Shown in pieces: positions 19,480 to 30,164 of a stretch of 64,000 bases of DNA; positions within the stretch are counted from its first letter, which is position 1, and every line of letters starts with the position of its first letter. The translations under genes and the position numbers were made by a program. The notes beneath the pieces are model-generated. The model ran no database searches. It was not told the DNA's origin and saw only the letters and a list, made by a program, of their open reading frames with translations. The DNA is from Streptomyces sp. LUP47B (lineage in GTDB: Bacteria > Actinomycetota > Actinomycetes > Streptomycetales > Streptomycetaceae), in the NCBI RefSeq assembly GCF_001746295.1, contig NZ_MJAH01000014.1:121681-185680 (forward strand). The letters are read 5' to 3'.

Positions 19480-20523
19480 ATGCGAGCGGTGGTCTTCGAA
19501 CGATACGGCGAACGTCCGGAGGTACGTGATGTCCCCGACCCCCACCCGTCGGACCACGGCGTGGTCGTCCGGGTGGAAGCCACCGGTCTCTGCAGAAGCG
19601 ACTGGCACGGTTGGCAGGGGCACGACCCGGACATCACCCTCCCTCATGTACCGGGCCATGAACTCGCCGGCGTGGTGGAAGCGGTCGGCCCCCGCGTGAG
19701 CGCCTGGCACCCCGGCGACCGGGTGACCGTCCCCTTCGTCTGCGCCTGCGGCACCTGCGCGTCCTGCGCCACCGGTGACCACCAGATCTGCGAGCGCCAG
19801 ACACAGCCCGGCTTCACCCACTGGGGCTCCTTCGCCCAGTACGTGGCGCTGGACCACGCGGATGTGAACCTGGTGGCCGTGCCGCGGGACATGTCCTTCA
19901 GTACGGCCGCGTCCCTGGGCTGCCGTTTCGCCACGGCCTTCAGGGCGGTCGTACAGCAGGGCGGGGTCACCGCGGGGGAGTGGGTCGCGGTGCACGGCTG
20001 CGGCGGCGTGGGCCTGTCCGCGGTGATGATCGCGGCGGCTTCGGGAGCCCGGGTGGTGGCGGTGGACGTGTCTCCCCGGGCCCTGGCCCTGGCACGGAAG
20101 TTCGGCGCGGCGGAGTGCGTGGACGCGACCGGCACGAAGGACACCGCGGCGGCGATCCGCGACCTGACCGGCGGCGGGGCCCATCTCTCGCTGGACGCCC
20201 TGGGTTCACCCGTCACCTGCGCGGCCTCCGTCGACTCCCTGCGCCGCCGCGGCCGGCACATCCAGGTCGGCCTGCTGCCCTCGCCGGACGGCACGACCCC
20301 GGTCCCCATGGCCCGCGCGATCGCCCTGGAGCTCCAGATCCTCGGCAGTCACGGCATGGCCGCCCACACCTACCCGCCGATGCTGGAACTGGTCCGGGCG
20401 GGCGTACTGCGACCGGATCTGCTGGTCACATCGACGATCACACTGGACGCGGTCCCGGACGCCCTGGCGGCGATGGGTACGGCACCCGGAGCAGGGGTGA
20501 CGGTCATCGAGCCGTGGAGCTGA
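19480..20523 (+). CDS. Zinc-dependent alcohol dehydrogenase (MDR family)
   Basis: A 347-residue medium-chain dehydrogenase. It has the catalytic-zinc region GLCRSDWHGW and GHELAGVVEAVG, the structural-zinc cysteines CACGTCASCATGDHQIC, and the Rossmann motif HGCGGVGLSAV. It starts at the ATG at 19480 preceded by GAGGGGA; a longer frame from 19414 lacks a family-like N-terminus. The substrate is unknown. It is divergent from copZA across the CsoR-like site, so copper may also affect it. Its 3' end overlaps the convergent GNAT gene by 20 bp. Confidence 0.9.
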   Translation: MRAVVFERYGERPEVRDVPDPHPSDHGVVVRVEATGLCRSDWHGWQGHDPDITLPHVPGHELAGVVEAVGPRVSAWHPGDRVTVPFVCACGTCASCATGDHQICERQTQPGFTHWGSFAQYVALDHADVNLVAVPRDMSFSTAASLGCRFATAFRAVVQQGGVTAGEWVAVHGCGGVGLSAVMIAAASGARVVAVDVSPRALALARKFGAAECVDATGTKDTAAAIRDLTGGGAHLSLDALGSPVTCAASVDSLRRRGRHIQVGLLPSPDGTTPVPMARAIALELQILGSHGMAAHTYPPMLELVRAGVLRPDLLVTSTITLDAVPDALAAMGTAPGAGVTVIEPWS

Positions 20524-21106
20524 GGGCGGCCCACTCGCGGTCGAGGATGCCCATGATCACCCAGTCCACCCACTCGCCGTCCCTCAGATCGGCCTCCCGC
20601 CGCACACCTTCGACCACGAATCCGGCCTTCTCGTAGACCCGCAGGGCGCGGGCGTTGTAGCCGTAGGCCTCCAACTCGATCCTGTGCAGGCCGAGTTGCT
20701 CGAAGCCGTAGCCGACGATCAGACGGGTGGCCTCGGTGCCGAGGCCCCGGCCGCGTCCGCGGGGGCCGATGAGGGTGCGGAAGGTGCAGCTGCGGGCGTC
20801 GCTGTCCCTCCCCCACTCTCGACTTCGCTCGAGCGGGGGGACCCCCATGTGCAGGACGACCTCACCCACGAGTTCGCCGGTGGCGCGGTCGGTGACCGCG
20901 AGGTCGAGACGGTCGGGCTGCTCGGAGCGGGAGCCGTACCAGGACCGCAGCCGCTCCAGGGTGAGCTCGCCGGAAGGGGCGCCGGTGAAGCGGACGACCT
21001 CGGGGTCCTCGATGATCTCCGCCATGACCTCGGCATCCGCCTCCGTGAACGGCCGCAGCACGGTCCTGTCGCCGGTCAGCACGGGTTTGACGGAGAAGTC
21101 GCTCAT
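20504..21106 (-). CDS. GNAT acetyltransferase (RimJ/RimL-like) with repeat-derived insert
   Basis: A 200-residue GNAT of the protein N-terminal/ribosomal acetyltransferase type: LRPFTEADAEVMAEI, the acetyl-CoA loop RGRGLGTEATRLIVGYGF and RIELEAYGYNARALRVYEKAGF. Between LVGEVVLHM and DARSCTF lies an extra segment GVPPLERSREWGRDS, encoded by a palindromic Streptomyces repeat at 20805-20847 inserted in frame. It starts at the ATG at 21106. The substrate is unknown. Confidence 0.87.
   Translation of the reverse strand: MSDFSVKPVLTGDRTVLRPFTEADAEVMAEIIEDPEVVRFTGAPSGELTLERLRSWYGSRSEQPDRLDLAVTDRATGELVGEVVLHMGVPPLERSREWGRDSDARSCTFRTLIGPRGRGRGLGTEATRLIVGYGFEQLGLHRIELEAYGYNARALRVYEKAGFVVEGVRREADLRDGEWVDWVIMGILDREWAALSSTAR
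20805..20847. repeat. Streptomyces interspersed palindromic repeat inside a CDS
   Basis: The sequence runs CCCTCCCCCACTCTCGACTT then CGCTCGAGCGGGGGGACCCC. It matches, from memory, an element frequent between and sometimes within Streptomyces genes. Its CCCCC/GGGGG arms can form a hairpin. Here it stays open in the GNAT frame. Confidence 0.7.
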
Positions 21107-21399
21107 GGGCCGACTGTGCCAGACACCGGCTTCTTCTGGCCCGGGATTTTCAGGGGGTGGGCACAGGACGACTGCGGCCAACCAGGTGCCGCCGGTGGGT
21201 CGTCGGGGGCCTGGGTGCCGGAGGTGAGACCGCCCCCTGCCTACAGTCCATGCGGGCGCGGGCGGACTCGGCCAAGTTCGGCTAGGCGCCCGCGGTGGCG
21301 GCCACCCCCGTTCGGCCCGACCCGCGCGCCGCACCCAAACCGGACGCGGGTGCCGACGTGGAGGACGCGGGCAACCGACGTCACCGCGCGAGCCGGGCC

Positions 21400-21600
21400 T
21401 CAGTCCTCTCTCCGCCCCCGGTTGCCCGGTCGGGACGCGACCCACGCGCGCACGGTGTCCGCGAACCAGAAGGGCTTGCCGCCCTCGACGTGATCGGGTG
21501 GCGGCAGCAGCCCGTGCTTGCGGTACGACCGCACGGTGTCCGGCTGCACACGGATGTGCGCCGCGATCTCCTTGTACGACCAGAGCCTTCGGTCGGTCAT
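21400..21600 (-). CDS. Small helix-turn-helix DNA-binding protein
   Basis: A 66-residue protein that is almost entirely a winged-helix MerR/excisionase-like HTH: LWSYKEIAAHIRVQPDTVRSYRKHGLLPPPD followed by KPFWFADTVRAWVASRPG. I chose the ATG at 21600 with GGGGAGG 8 bases upstream; a GTG 9 bases earlier would lie inside that ribosome site. Such proteins occur as excisionases, but there is no integrase or att-like duplication nearby, so a chromosomal regulator is more likely. Confidence 0.8.
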   Translation of the reverse strand: MTDRRLWSYKEIAAHIRVQPDTVRSYRKHGLLPPPDHVEGGKPFWFADTVRAWVASRPGNRGRRED

Positions 21601-21995
21601 GTCGTGCACCTCCCCGCGCGCACCGCGGCAGCGGCCGGGAAAGGCCGTCGGGGGGACCGGGCGCTGCGCTGGCGATCACAAATCCTGCGCCCGGTGAACG
21701 ACGCGCGGTGACTTTCGGTCAGCGCCTGTATGCCTGGTGTGACACCCGGCTCGCGTACACGGGACATGTATGACACGGAGGGGACGTTTGTGACAGAGGT
21801 GACGCAAAGGCGTACGCGGGCGCGAGGGCGTGGCGCGTTGACACCGGGGGCCGTCCCGGACGACTGCGCCCTCCGAAGACACGGCCGGCGCCACTGACAT
21901 CGCCAGGGTGGGCCGGACCCGCTGCGCCGGGCCCGACCCACCGGCTCCCCCCGGCCATCCCCCGGATCGACCGGCCGGACGCGCACAGCGTGCAG
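21601..21995. other. Spacer upstream of the small HTH gene
   Basis: This 395-bp stretch separates the small HTH gene from the AraC gene stop. It should contain the HTH promoter. A loose GC-rich inverted repeat at about 21907-21942 (GTGGGCCGG / CCCGACCCA) could terminate the AraC gene. No gene is apparent. Confidence 0.45.
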
Positions 21996-22970
21996 TCAGG
22001 TGGTCCCGTGGGTCTTGGAGAAATCCGCACTTCGCCAGGAAGCATCGGCTGCAGCAGGCGCACCTGAGGCACCGGTCGTCCCGGACGCGAGGATCAGGCT
22101 CGTCGCCTCGCCGTCCATCCGGTCCCCGGGCGGCGCGACGGCGAAGGGCAGCCGCCGGGCCGTCGTGAACTCCCGGGGCGTGCACCCGGTCATCGCCTTG
22201 AACTCGCCGCTCAGATGCGCCTGGTCGTAGAACCCGCAGGCCGCCGCGGTCTCCGCCTGTCCACGCCCCGCGTCGAGCAGCCGCCGGGCCCGCTGCAACC
22301 GCAGCACCCTCGCCGCCGCCTTGGGCCCCAGTCCGATCTGTTCCCGGAACCGGTTCTCCAACTGCCGCACGCTCCAGCCCACCTCCTCGGCGAGCCGTCG
22401 CACCGGCATGGCACCACCCGTCCGCACGAGCTCCGACCAGGCCCGCACCACCCGGGCCGAACAGGGCGTACCGGCGTCCCACCACCGCGCGAACACGTCG
22501 TCCAGCAACCGGAAGCGCTCCTCCCAGGAGGGCAGCACGGCCAGTGACACGGCGAGTTCACCGACCCGCCGGTCCAGGGTGTGCGGCAGCGCGTCGGGAT
22601 CGACCACCCGATCGGCGAGCTCGTACTGCGGGGTCCCGAACAGCGTGAACGCGGCCCAGGGCGTGAGCATCACCTCGATGCCGGACAGCCGGCCGCCGTG
22701 TTCACCGACGGCGGCTGTGGTGGTGGGCCCGCAGAAGACGGAGACGAGGGTCTCCGGGGCCCGTCCCGCGCGCGTGATGCAAACGGGCTGCTCGAACCCC
22801 AACAGCAGCGTGGCGGCCCCGACGGGCGTTTCGAGGCGCCGCCGCGGCCGGTCCATCGCCAGCCGAATCCCGCGATAGCTCAACACCCCGGGCCGCAGCC
22901 GAGGATGAGGCGCCCCGAGGGCGAACTCCCACAACCCACCGGACCCACGTCCGGTACGGACCAATACCAT
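21996..22970 (-). CDS. AraC-family transcriptional regulator
   Basis: A 324-residue protein. The N-terminal two thirds is a sensor-like domain containing YRGIRLAMDRPRRRLETPVG and PWAAFTLFGTPQYELADRVVD. The AraC double HTH lies at about 165-262 (LAEEVGWSVRQLENRFREQIGLGPK and TAAACGFYDQAHLSGEFKAMTGCTPREF). About 60 C-terminal residues follow the HTH and look unstructured. The ATG at 22970 is taken because the open frame further upstream is only antisense to the iolE-like gene. Target genes are unknown. Confidence 0.87.
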   Translation of the reverse strand: MVLVRTGRGSGGLWEFALGAPHPRLRPGVLSYRGIRLAMDRPRRRLETPVGAATLLLGFEQPVCITRAGRAPETLVSVFCGPTTTAAVGEHGGRLSGIEVMLTPWAAFTLFGTPQYELADRVVDPDALPHTLDRRVGELAVSLAVLPSWEERFRLLDDVFARWWDAGTPCSARVVRAWSELVRTGGAMPVRRLAEEVGWSVRQLENRFREQIGLGPKAAARVLRLQRARRLLDAGRGQAETAAACGFYDQAHLSGEFKAMTGCTPREFTTARRLPFAVAPPGDRMDGEATSLILASGTTGASGAPAAADASWRSADFSKTHGTT

Positions 22971-23017
22971 CGCCCCAGCTTCACAGCCCAGGGGCCACAG
23001 CAACACCCTTGGGGGCG

Positions 23018-23935
23018 CTACGCCCCGCAGGACCGCAGGAACGCCCTGGTGCGCTGAGCGATCGGCAACGGCCGATCCGGCTCGCACGGGTACATGTCCT
23101 GCTCGACGATGGCGAACAGATCGACGTCCAGCCGCCCCGCCGCCTCCAGCACGGGCCCGAGCGCCGGCACACCCGAAGGCGGCTCGCACATCACACCCTG
23201 CGCCACCGCGGGCCCGAACGGCGTCCCCTTGGCCCGTACGTCCGCGAGGATCTCCGGATCCACCTGCTTGAGGTGCAGATACCCGATCCGCGACCCGTAC
23301 GTCTCGATCAGCTTGACGCTGTCGCCGCCGCAGTACGCGTAGTGCCCGGTGTCCAGGCACAGCGACACCAGGGAGGAGTCCGTCCCGTCGAGGAACCGGA
23401 CGACGTTCTCCTCGCTGTCGATGTGGGTGTCCGCATGCGGGTGGACGACGATCTGGAGGCCGTACTCCTCCCGCACCCGCTGTCCCAGCCGCTCGGTCAG
23501 CGAGGTCAGGTTCCGCCACTGCTCGGGCGTCAGCGAGGACGACTCCAGCACCTCCCCCGTCTTGTCGTCCCGCCAGAACGACGGAATCACGACCAGGTGC
23601 CTGGCACCCATCGCCTGCGCCAGCACCGCGTTGTCCGCGACATGCGCCCAGGTCTTCTCCCACACGGCCTCGCCGTGGTGCAGGCCGGTGAAGACGGTGC
23701 CCGCGGACACCTTCAGGCCGCGCCGGGACACCTCCTCGGTCAGGACCGTGGGATCGGTCGGCAGATACCCGTACGGCCCCAGCTCGATCCACTCGTAACC
23801 GGAGTCCGCGACCTCGTCGAGGAAGCGCTGCCAGGGGACCTGCTGGGGGTCGTCGGGGAACCACACGCCCCAGGAGTCGGGAGCCGAGCCGATCCGGATG
23901 CGGGACAGTGAGGGCTGAGATGCGGGCGCTGTCAT
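23018..23935 (-). CDS. IolE/IolI-like sugar phosphate isomerase (putative inosose dehydratase)
   Basis: A 305-residue TIM-barrel enzyme of the xylose-isomerase-like family. It begins RIGSAPDSWGVWFPDDPQQ, and has metal/active-site segments VVHPHADTHID, LCLDTGHYAYCGGD and IGYLHLKQVDP. Divergent to iolC and sharing its promoter region, it most plausibly supplies the inosose dehydratase (IolE) or isomerase (IolI) step. The ATG at 23935 is used; the frame runs on upstream, but this start fits the family. Regulation is probably through the operator at 23956. Confidence 0.82.
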   Translation of the reverse strand: MTAPASQPSLSRIRIGSAPDSWGVWFPDDPQQVPWQRFLDEVADSGYEWIELGPYGYLPTDPTVLTEEVSRRGLKVSAGTVFTGLHHGEAVWEKTWAHVADNAVLAQAMGARHLVVIPSFWRDDKTGEVLESSSLTPEQWRNLTSLTERLGQRVREEYGLQIVVHPHADTHIDSEENVVRFLDGTDSSLVSLCLDTGHYAYCGGDSVKLIETYGSRIGYLHLKQVDPEILADVRAKGTPFGPAVAQGVMCEPPSGVPALGPVLEAAGRLDVDLFAIVEQDMYPCEPDRPLPIAQRTRAFLRSCGA

Positions 23936-23955
23936 GCCGGTCAGCTTCGGTTCGC

Positions 23956-23970
23956 ACAGCAAGCGCTGTC
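23956..23970 (+). promoter_or_regulatory. Putative LacI operator, copy 2
   Basis: The sequence ACAGCAAGCGCTGTC lies in the divergent spacer of the iolE-like and iolC genes. It differs at one position from the reverse complement of the site at 1956-1970. It is 20 bases from the iolE-like start. Confidence 0.65.
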
Positions 23971-24066
23971 AAGGTCTCGTCCGAATGTCTGGACAAAACA
24001 TTGACAGGGCGCGGCGTCCGGGACTACAAACGCCGGGAGAGCCGACGCAGGTACGAAGGGAAGCCG

Positions 24067-25017
24067 ATGGCGTACGACCTGATCACCATGGGGCGGATCG
24101 GTGTGGACCTGTATCCACTCCAGACCGGTGTCCCGCTGCCGCAGGTGACGTCCTTCGGCAAGTTCCTCGGAGGATCGGCGACCAATGTCGCGGTCGCCGC
24201 GGCCCGCCTGGGACGGCGGACCGCAGTGATCACCCGCACCGGCGACGACCCCTTCGGCACCTATCTGCACGAGGCCCTCCAGGGCTTCGGCGTGGACGAC
24301 CGCTGGGTCACCCCGGTCCCGGGGCTGCCGACCCCCGTCACCTTCTGCGAGATCTTCCCGCCGGACGACTTCCCGCTGTACTTCTACCGGCAGCCCAAGG
24401 CCCCCGACCTGGAGATCGACGCCCACGAGCTGGACCTCGACGCGATCCGTGAGGCGAGCATCTTCTGGATCACCGGCACCGGCCTGAGCGAGGAGCCCAG
24501 TCGTACGGCGACACTGGCGGCCCTCGCCCACCGCGCGAAGGCGGGCACCACCGTCTTCGACCTGGACTGGCGCCCGATGTTCTGGTCGGACCCGCAGTCC
24601 GCCCGCCCGTTCTACGAAGAGGCCCTGCGCCACACCACCGTCGCCGTCGGAAACCTCGACGAGGTCGAGGTCGCGACCGGCGTACGCGAGCCGCACGCCG
24701 CCGCCCGCGCCCTCCTGGACGCCGGTGTCGAACTGGCGGTCGTCAAGCAGGGCCCCAAGGGCGTCCTCGCCGTCAACAGCAAGGGCGAGTCCGCCGAGGT
24801 CCCGCCCCTGCCCGTGAACGTCCTCAACGGCCTCGGGGCCGGTGACGCCTTCGGCGGCTCCCTCTGCCACGGCCTGCTCAGCGGCTGGGACCTGGAGAAG
24901 ATCATGCGGCACGCCAACGCGGCCGGGGCCATCGTCGCCTCCCGTCTGGAGTGCAGCTCGGCGATGCCGACGACCGACGAGATCGACAGCGCAATCGTGG
25001 CGGGAGCGGTCAAGTGA
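24067..25017 (+). CDS. iolC: 5-dehydro-2-deoxygluconokinase IolC
   Basis: A 316-residue PfkB-type kinase that phosphorylates 5-dehydro-2-deoxy-gluconate in inositol breakdown. It starts MAYDLITMGRIGVDLYP with the family motifs GGSATNVAVAAARLG and NGLGAGDAFGGSL. The ATG at 24067 has GAAGGGAAG upstream. First gene of the inositol operon; its stop overlaps the next GTG by 4 bp. Assignment as IolC rather than a general sugar kinase rests on its N-terminus and on iolB and iolD downstream. Confidence 0.92.
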   Translation: MAYDLITMGRIGVDLYPLQTGVPLPQVTSFGKFLGGSATNVAVAAARLGRRTAVITRTGDDPFGTYLHEALQGFGVDDRWVTPVPGLPTPVTFCEIFPPDDFPLYFYRQPKAPDLEIDAHELDLDAIREASIFWITGTGLSEEPSRTATLAALAHRAKAGTTVFDLDWRPMFWSDPQSARPFYEEALRHTTVAVGNLDEVEVATGVREPHAAARALLDAGVELAVVKQGPKGVLAVNSKGESAEVPPLPVNVLNGLGAGDAFGGSLCHGLLSGWDLEKIMRHANAAGAIVASRLECSSAMPTTDEIDSAIVAGAVK

Positions 25018-25895
25018 GGATCGACATCGCGGAACTCGTCCGCCTGCGTGCCGAACACCCCGAGGCGATCGCCGAGGCGGCCGCCCGCCGCACCCGCAGG
25101 CCGCTGCTCAACGACAACGGCCGGCTGATGATCATCGCCGCCGACCACCCCGCCCGGGGCGCGCTCGGCGTCGGTGCCAACCGCATGGCCATGGCCAACC
25201 GCGCCGACCTGCTCGAGCGCCTCTGCCTGGCCCTGTCCCGCCCCGGCGTCGACGGCGTCCTCGCCACCGCCGACATCCTGGACGACCTGCTGCTGCTCGG
25301 CGCCCTGGACGGCAGGGTCGTCCTGGGCTCCATGAACCGCGGCGGCCTCCAGGGCGCGAGCTTCGAGCTCGACGACCGCTTCACCGGCCACCGCCCCGAG
25401 GACATCGAGCGCCTCGGCTTCGACGCCGGCAAACTGCTCCTGCGCATCGACTACGACGACCCGGGCTCCCTCACCACCCTGGAGTCCACGGCCCGCGCCA
25501 TCGACGACATGGCCGCACGGAAACTCCCCGTGTTCGTCGAGCCGTTCATCAGCGGCCGAACCACCGAGGGCAAGGTCAGGAACGACCTCTCCGCCGAGGC
25601 CGTCAGCAAGTCGATCGCCATCGCCTCGGGCCTGGGCGGCAGTTCGGCCTACACCTGGCTCAAGGTCCCGGTCACCGACAACCCCGACGACATGGGCGAG
25701 GTCATGGCGACCTCCACGCTCCCCGCCGTACTGCTCGGCGGCGAGGTCGGGGACGACCAGGACGGCGCGTACGAGAAGTGGCGCGGCGCCCTCCAACTCC
25801 CCACCGTGCGCGGCCTCGTGGTCGGCCGTTCGCTGCTGTACCCGGCGGACGGCGACGTGGCCGCCGCCGTGGACACCGCCGTAGGACTGCTGTGA
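25014..25895 (+). CDS. Cgl0159-family (beta/alpha)8 aldolase-like protein
   Basis: A 293-residue barrel protein of the DhnA/Cgl0159 type found in actinobacterial inositol clusters. Landmarks are LMIIAADHPARGALG, VLATADILDDLL, GKLLLRIDYDDPG, PVFVEPFISGR and YTWLKVPVTDN, where lysine is a likely Schiff-base residue. By position it replaces IolJ, which cleaves the phosphorylated deoxygluconate into malonate semialdehyde and dihydroxyacetone phosphate; that is inference. It starts at a GTG overlapping the iolC stop. Confidence 0.85.
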   Translation: MRIDIAELVRLRAEHPEAIAEAAARRTRRPLLNDNGRLMIIAADHPARGALGVGANRMAMANRADLLERLCLALSRPGVDGVLATADILDDLLLLGALDGRVVLGSMNRGGLQGASFELDDRFTGHRPEDIERLGFDAGKLLLRIDYDDPGSLTTLESTARAIDDMAARKLPVFVEPFISGRTTEGKVRNDLSAEAVSKSIAIASGLGGSSAYTWLKVPVTDNPDDMGEVMATSTLPAVLLGGEVGDDQDGAYEKWRGALQLPTVRGLVVGRSLLYPADGDVAAAVDTAVGLL

Positions 25896-25905
25896 GGGCC
25901 GCCGT

Positions 25906-26721
25906 ATGACACAGAACGAGCTGTACGTCCCCAAGGGCGGCTCCGCCAACGCCCAGTACACGATGGACATCGACCCCAAGCGGGCCGGCTGGACCCACAG
26001 CAGCCTGCGCATCGTCGAGCTGGCACCCGGCGGCACCCACACCTTCACCTCCGGTGACAGCGAGTGGATCGTGCTTCCGCTGGAAGGCGCCTGTACGGTC
26101 CACATCGGTAACGAGGAATTCCAACTCCTGGGCCGGGAAAGCGTGTTCGCCGGAGTCTCGGACTTCGCGTACGTGCCCCGGGACGCCCAGGCATCGATCG
26201 CCTCCGGCGCGGGAGGCCGCTTCGCCCTGGCAGGAGCGAAGTGCGAGCGACGACTCCCCGCCCGCTACGGCCCCGCGCCGGAGGTCCCCGTCGAAGAACG
26301 CGGCAGCGGCACCCAGTTGCGGCACGTCCGCAACTTCGCCTCCGCCGACGCCTTCGACTGCGACAAGCTCATCGCCGTCGAGGTGGTCACTCCCGGCGGC
26401 AACTGGTCCTCGTATCCGCCGCACAAGCACGACGAGAACCGGCCCGGCGTGGAAGCCGAGCTGGAGGAGATCTACTACTTCGAGATCGACGGCCCGAACG
26501 GTTTCGGCTATCAGCGCGTATCTCCCTCCCGTGAGGGCGGATCCGACGTCCTCGCCGAGGTCCGCTCCGGCGACGCCGTCCTCGTCCCCGACGGATGGCA
26601 CGGCCCGTCCATCGCCCAGCCCGGCCACGACATGTACTACCTCAACGTCATGGCGGGACCGGGTGAGACGCGGGAGTGGCGGATCTGCTTCCACCCGGAC
26701 CACACCGAGGGGTACCGATGA
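25906..26721 (+). CDS. iolB: 5-deoxy-glucuronate isomerase IolB
   Basis: A 271-residue bicupin enzyme that isomerises 5-deoxy-glucuronate to 5-dehydro-2-deoxy-gluconate. Family features are the metal-binding WSSYPPHKHDEN, the EEIYYFEI strand, and LVPDGWHGPSIAQPGHDMYYLNVMAG. The ATG lies 10 bp after the aldolase-like gene, and its TGA overlaps the iolD ATG by 4 bp. The length matches the family. Confidence 0.95.
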   Translation: MTQNELYVPKGGSANAQYTMDIDPKRAGWTHSSLRIVELAPGGTHTFTSGDSEWIVLPLEGACTVHIGNEEFQLLGRESVFAGVSDFAYVPRDAQASIASGAGGRFALAGAKCERRLPARYGPAPEVPVEERGSGTQLRHVRNFASADAFDCDKLIAVEVVTPGGNWSSYPPHKHDENRPGVEAELEEIYYFEIDGPNGFGYQRVSPSREGGSDVLAEVRSGDAVLVPDGWHGPSIAQPGHDMYYLNVMAGPGETREWRICFHPDHTEGYR

Positions 26722-28595
26722 CGATCCGCCTGACCGTCGCGCAAGCGCTGGTCCGCTTCCTCGCCGCCCAGTACACCGAACGCGACGGCGTACGGCAGCG
26801 GTCGATCTCCGCGACCTGGGGCATCTTCGGCCACGGCAATGTCGCGGGCCTCGGCCAGGCGCTCGTCGAGTACGCCGACGACATGCCCTACCACCAGGGC
26901 CGCAACGAGCAGTCCATGGTGCACGCGGCCGTGGGCTACGCACGTCAGTCGAACCGCCTCTCCACCCACGCGGTGACCACCTCCATCGGCCCGGGCGCCA
27001 CCAACCTGGTGACGGGCGCGGCCCTCGCGACCGTCAACCACCTCCCGGTCCTGCTGCTGCCCGGCGACACCTTCGCCACCCGGGTCGCCGACCCGGTCCT
27101 CCAGCAGCTCGAAGTGCCGTACGCCGGCGACATCAGCGTCAACGACTGTCTGCGGCCCGTGTCGAGGTACTTCGACCGCGTCACGCGCCCGGAAGCCCTG
27201 ATCCCGGCCGCCCTCCAGGCGATGCGGGTCCTCACCGACCCCGTCGAGACCGGCGCCGTGACCCTCGCCCTCCCGCAGGACGTCCAGGCCGAGGCCCACG
27301 ACTGGCCGGACGAGTTCTTCGCCGAGCGCACCTGGACCGTACGCCGGCCGGGCGCCGACCCCACCGAACTCGCGGAGGCCGTGCGGGCGATCAGGTCGGC
27401 CCAGCGCCCCCTGCTCGTCGCCGGCGGCGGAGTCCACCACAGCCGCGCCGAGGAGGCCCTCGCCGAGTTCGCGAGCGCCACCGGCATCCCGGTCGCCTCC
27501 ACCCAGGCCGGCAAGGGCTCCCTGCGCCACGACCACCCCCAGGACGTCGGCGGCATCGGCCACACCGGCACCGCCACCGCCAACGAACTGGCCCGCCAGG
27601 CCGACCTGGTGATAGGCGTCGGCACCCGCTACACGGACTTCACCACGGCCTCCGGCACCCTGTTCGCCGCCGACGGCGTCCGCTTCCTCAACCTCAACAT
27701 CGCGCCCTACGACGGCCACAAGCTCGCCGGTACGCCCCTGGTCGCGGACGCCCGCAGCGCCCTGACGGAGCTCACCGAGGCACTCCAGCTGCACGCCCAC
27801 CGGGTCACGGGCACGTACGTCGACGAGTACACGCTCGACAAGGAGCGCTGGGAGCAGCGCGTCGACGCCTGCTACGAGGCCGACGAGCCCGACATCCGGC
27901 CGACCCAGCCGCAGGTCCTCGGCGCCCTGGACGCCCTGGTGGACGAGTCCGACGTGATCATCAACGCGGCCGGCTCCCTCCCGGGCGACCTGCACAAGCT
28001 GTGGCGCGCCCGGTCCAGGGACCAGTACCACCTGGAGTACGGCTACTCCTGCATGGGCTACGAGATCCCGGCCGCGATCGGTGTCAAGATGGCCGCGCCC
28101 GACCGCAACGTCTGGGCGCTGGTCGGCGACGGAACGTACCTGATGATGCCGACGGAGATCGTCACGGCCGTGCAGGAGGGCATCGCGATCAAGCTGCTCC
28201 TGATCCAGAACCACGGCTACGCCTCCATCGGCGGCCTGTCCGAGACGGTCGGCGGCGAGCGATTCGGAACCGCCTACCGCTACCAGTCCGAGGACGGCAC
28301 CTACACGGGCGCCCCGCTGCCCGTGGACCTGGCCGCCAACGTGGCCAGTCTCGGTATGCGCGTGCTGCGCGCGAAGACCGTACGAGACCTCCGCGCCGCC
28401 CTCGAGGAGGCGCGGGCCGCCGACACTCCCACATGTGTCTACGTCGAGACCGAAACGGCAGACACAGTGTCGGGCCCGCCTCCGGCGCAGGCCTGGTGGG
28501 ATGTACCTGTGGCCGAAACCGCGACTCGACCGTCCGCGGTGAAGGCCCGAGAGCTGTACGAACGGCACGTCTCAACCCGACGCCGCCATCTGTGA
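26718..28595 (+). CDS. iolD: 3D-(3,5/4)-trihydroxycyclohexane-1,2-dione hydrolase IolD
   Basis: A 625-residue thiamine-diphosphate enzyme that opens the inositol-derived ring. It has the N-terminal ThDP domain (GIFGHGNVAGLGQAL, QGRNEQSMVHAA), the central domain, and the C-terminal ThDP motif starting GDGTYLMMPTEIV and ending near LIQNHGYASIG. The ATG at 26718 overlaps the iolB stop by 4 bp; an earlier in-frame ATG at 26676 would lie inside iolB and lacks family similarity. MmsA follows after 16 bp. Confidence 0.95.
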   Translation: MTIRLTVAQALVRFLAAQYTERDGVRQRSISATWGIFGHGNVAGLGQALVEYADDMPYHQGRNEQSMVHAAVGYARQSNRLSTHAVTTSIGPGATNLVTGAALATVNHLPVLLLPGDTFATRVADPVLQQLEVPYAGDISVNDCLRPVSRYFDRVTRPEALIPAALQAMRVLTDPVETGAVTLALPQDVQAEAHDWPDEFFAERTWTVRRPGADPTELAEAVRAIRSAQRPLLVAGGGVHHSRAEEALAEFASATGIPVASTQAGKGSLRHDHPQDVGGIGHTGTATANELARQADLVIGVGTRYTDFTTASGTLFAADGVRFLNLNIAPYDGHKLAGTPLVADARSALTELTEALQLHAHRVTGTYVDEYTLDKERWEQRVDACYEADEPDIRPTQPQVLGALDALVDESDVIINAAGSLPGDLHKLWRARSRDQYHLEYGYSCMGYEIPAAIGVKMAAPDRNVWALVGDGTYLMMPTEIVTAVQEGIAIKLLLIQNHGYASIGGLSETVGGERFGTAYRYQSEDGTYTGAPLPVDLAANVASLGMRVLRAKTVRDLRAALEEARAADTPTCVYVETETADTVSGPPPAQAWWDVPVAETATRPSAVKARELYERHVSTRRRHL

Positions 28596-28611
28596 AAAGG
28601 AGTACCCGGTC

Positions 28612-30114
<1,503 letters not shown>

Positions 30115-30121
30115 GCGCGTA

Positions 30122-30164
30122 CGGCGCCCCGACCCTCCGCTTGGGCCGGAGAGTCGGGGCGCCG
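30122..30164 (+). terminator. Inositol operon terminator
   Basis: A 12-bp perfect stem CGGCGCCCCGAC / GTCGGGGCGCCG with an inner CTCCG/CGGAG pair, beginning 8 bp past the mmsA stop. Confidence 0.85.

Noticed and set aside
21400..21600. Excisionase of an integrated element
   Set aside because: The protein is excisionase-like, but no integrase, phage gene, tRNA or direct repeat lies nearby.
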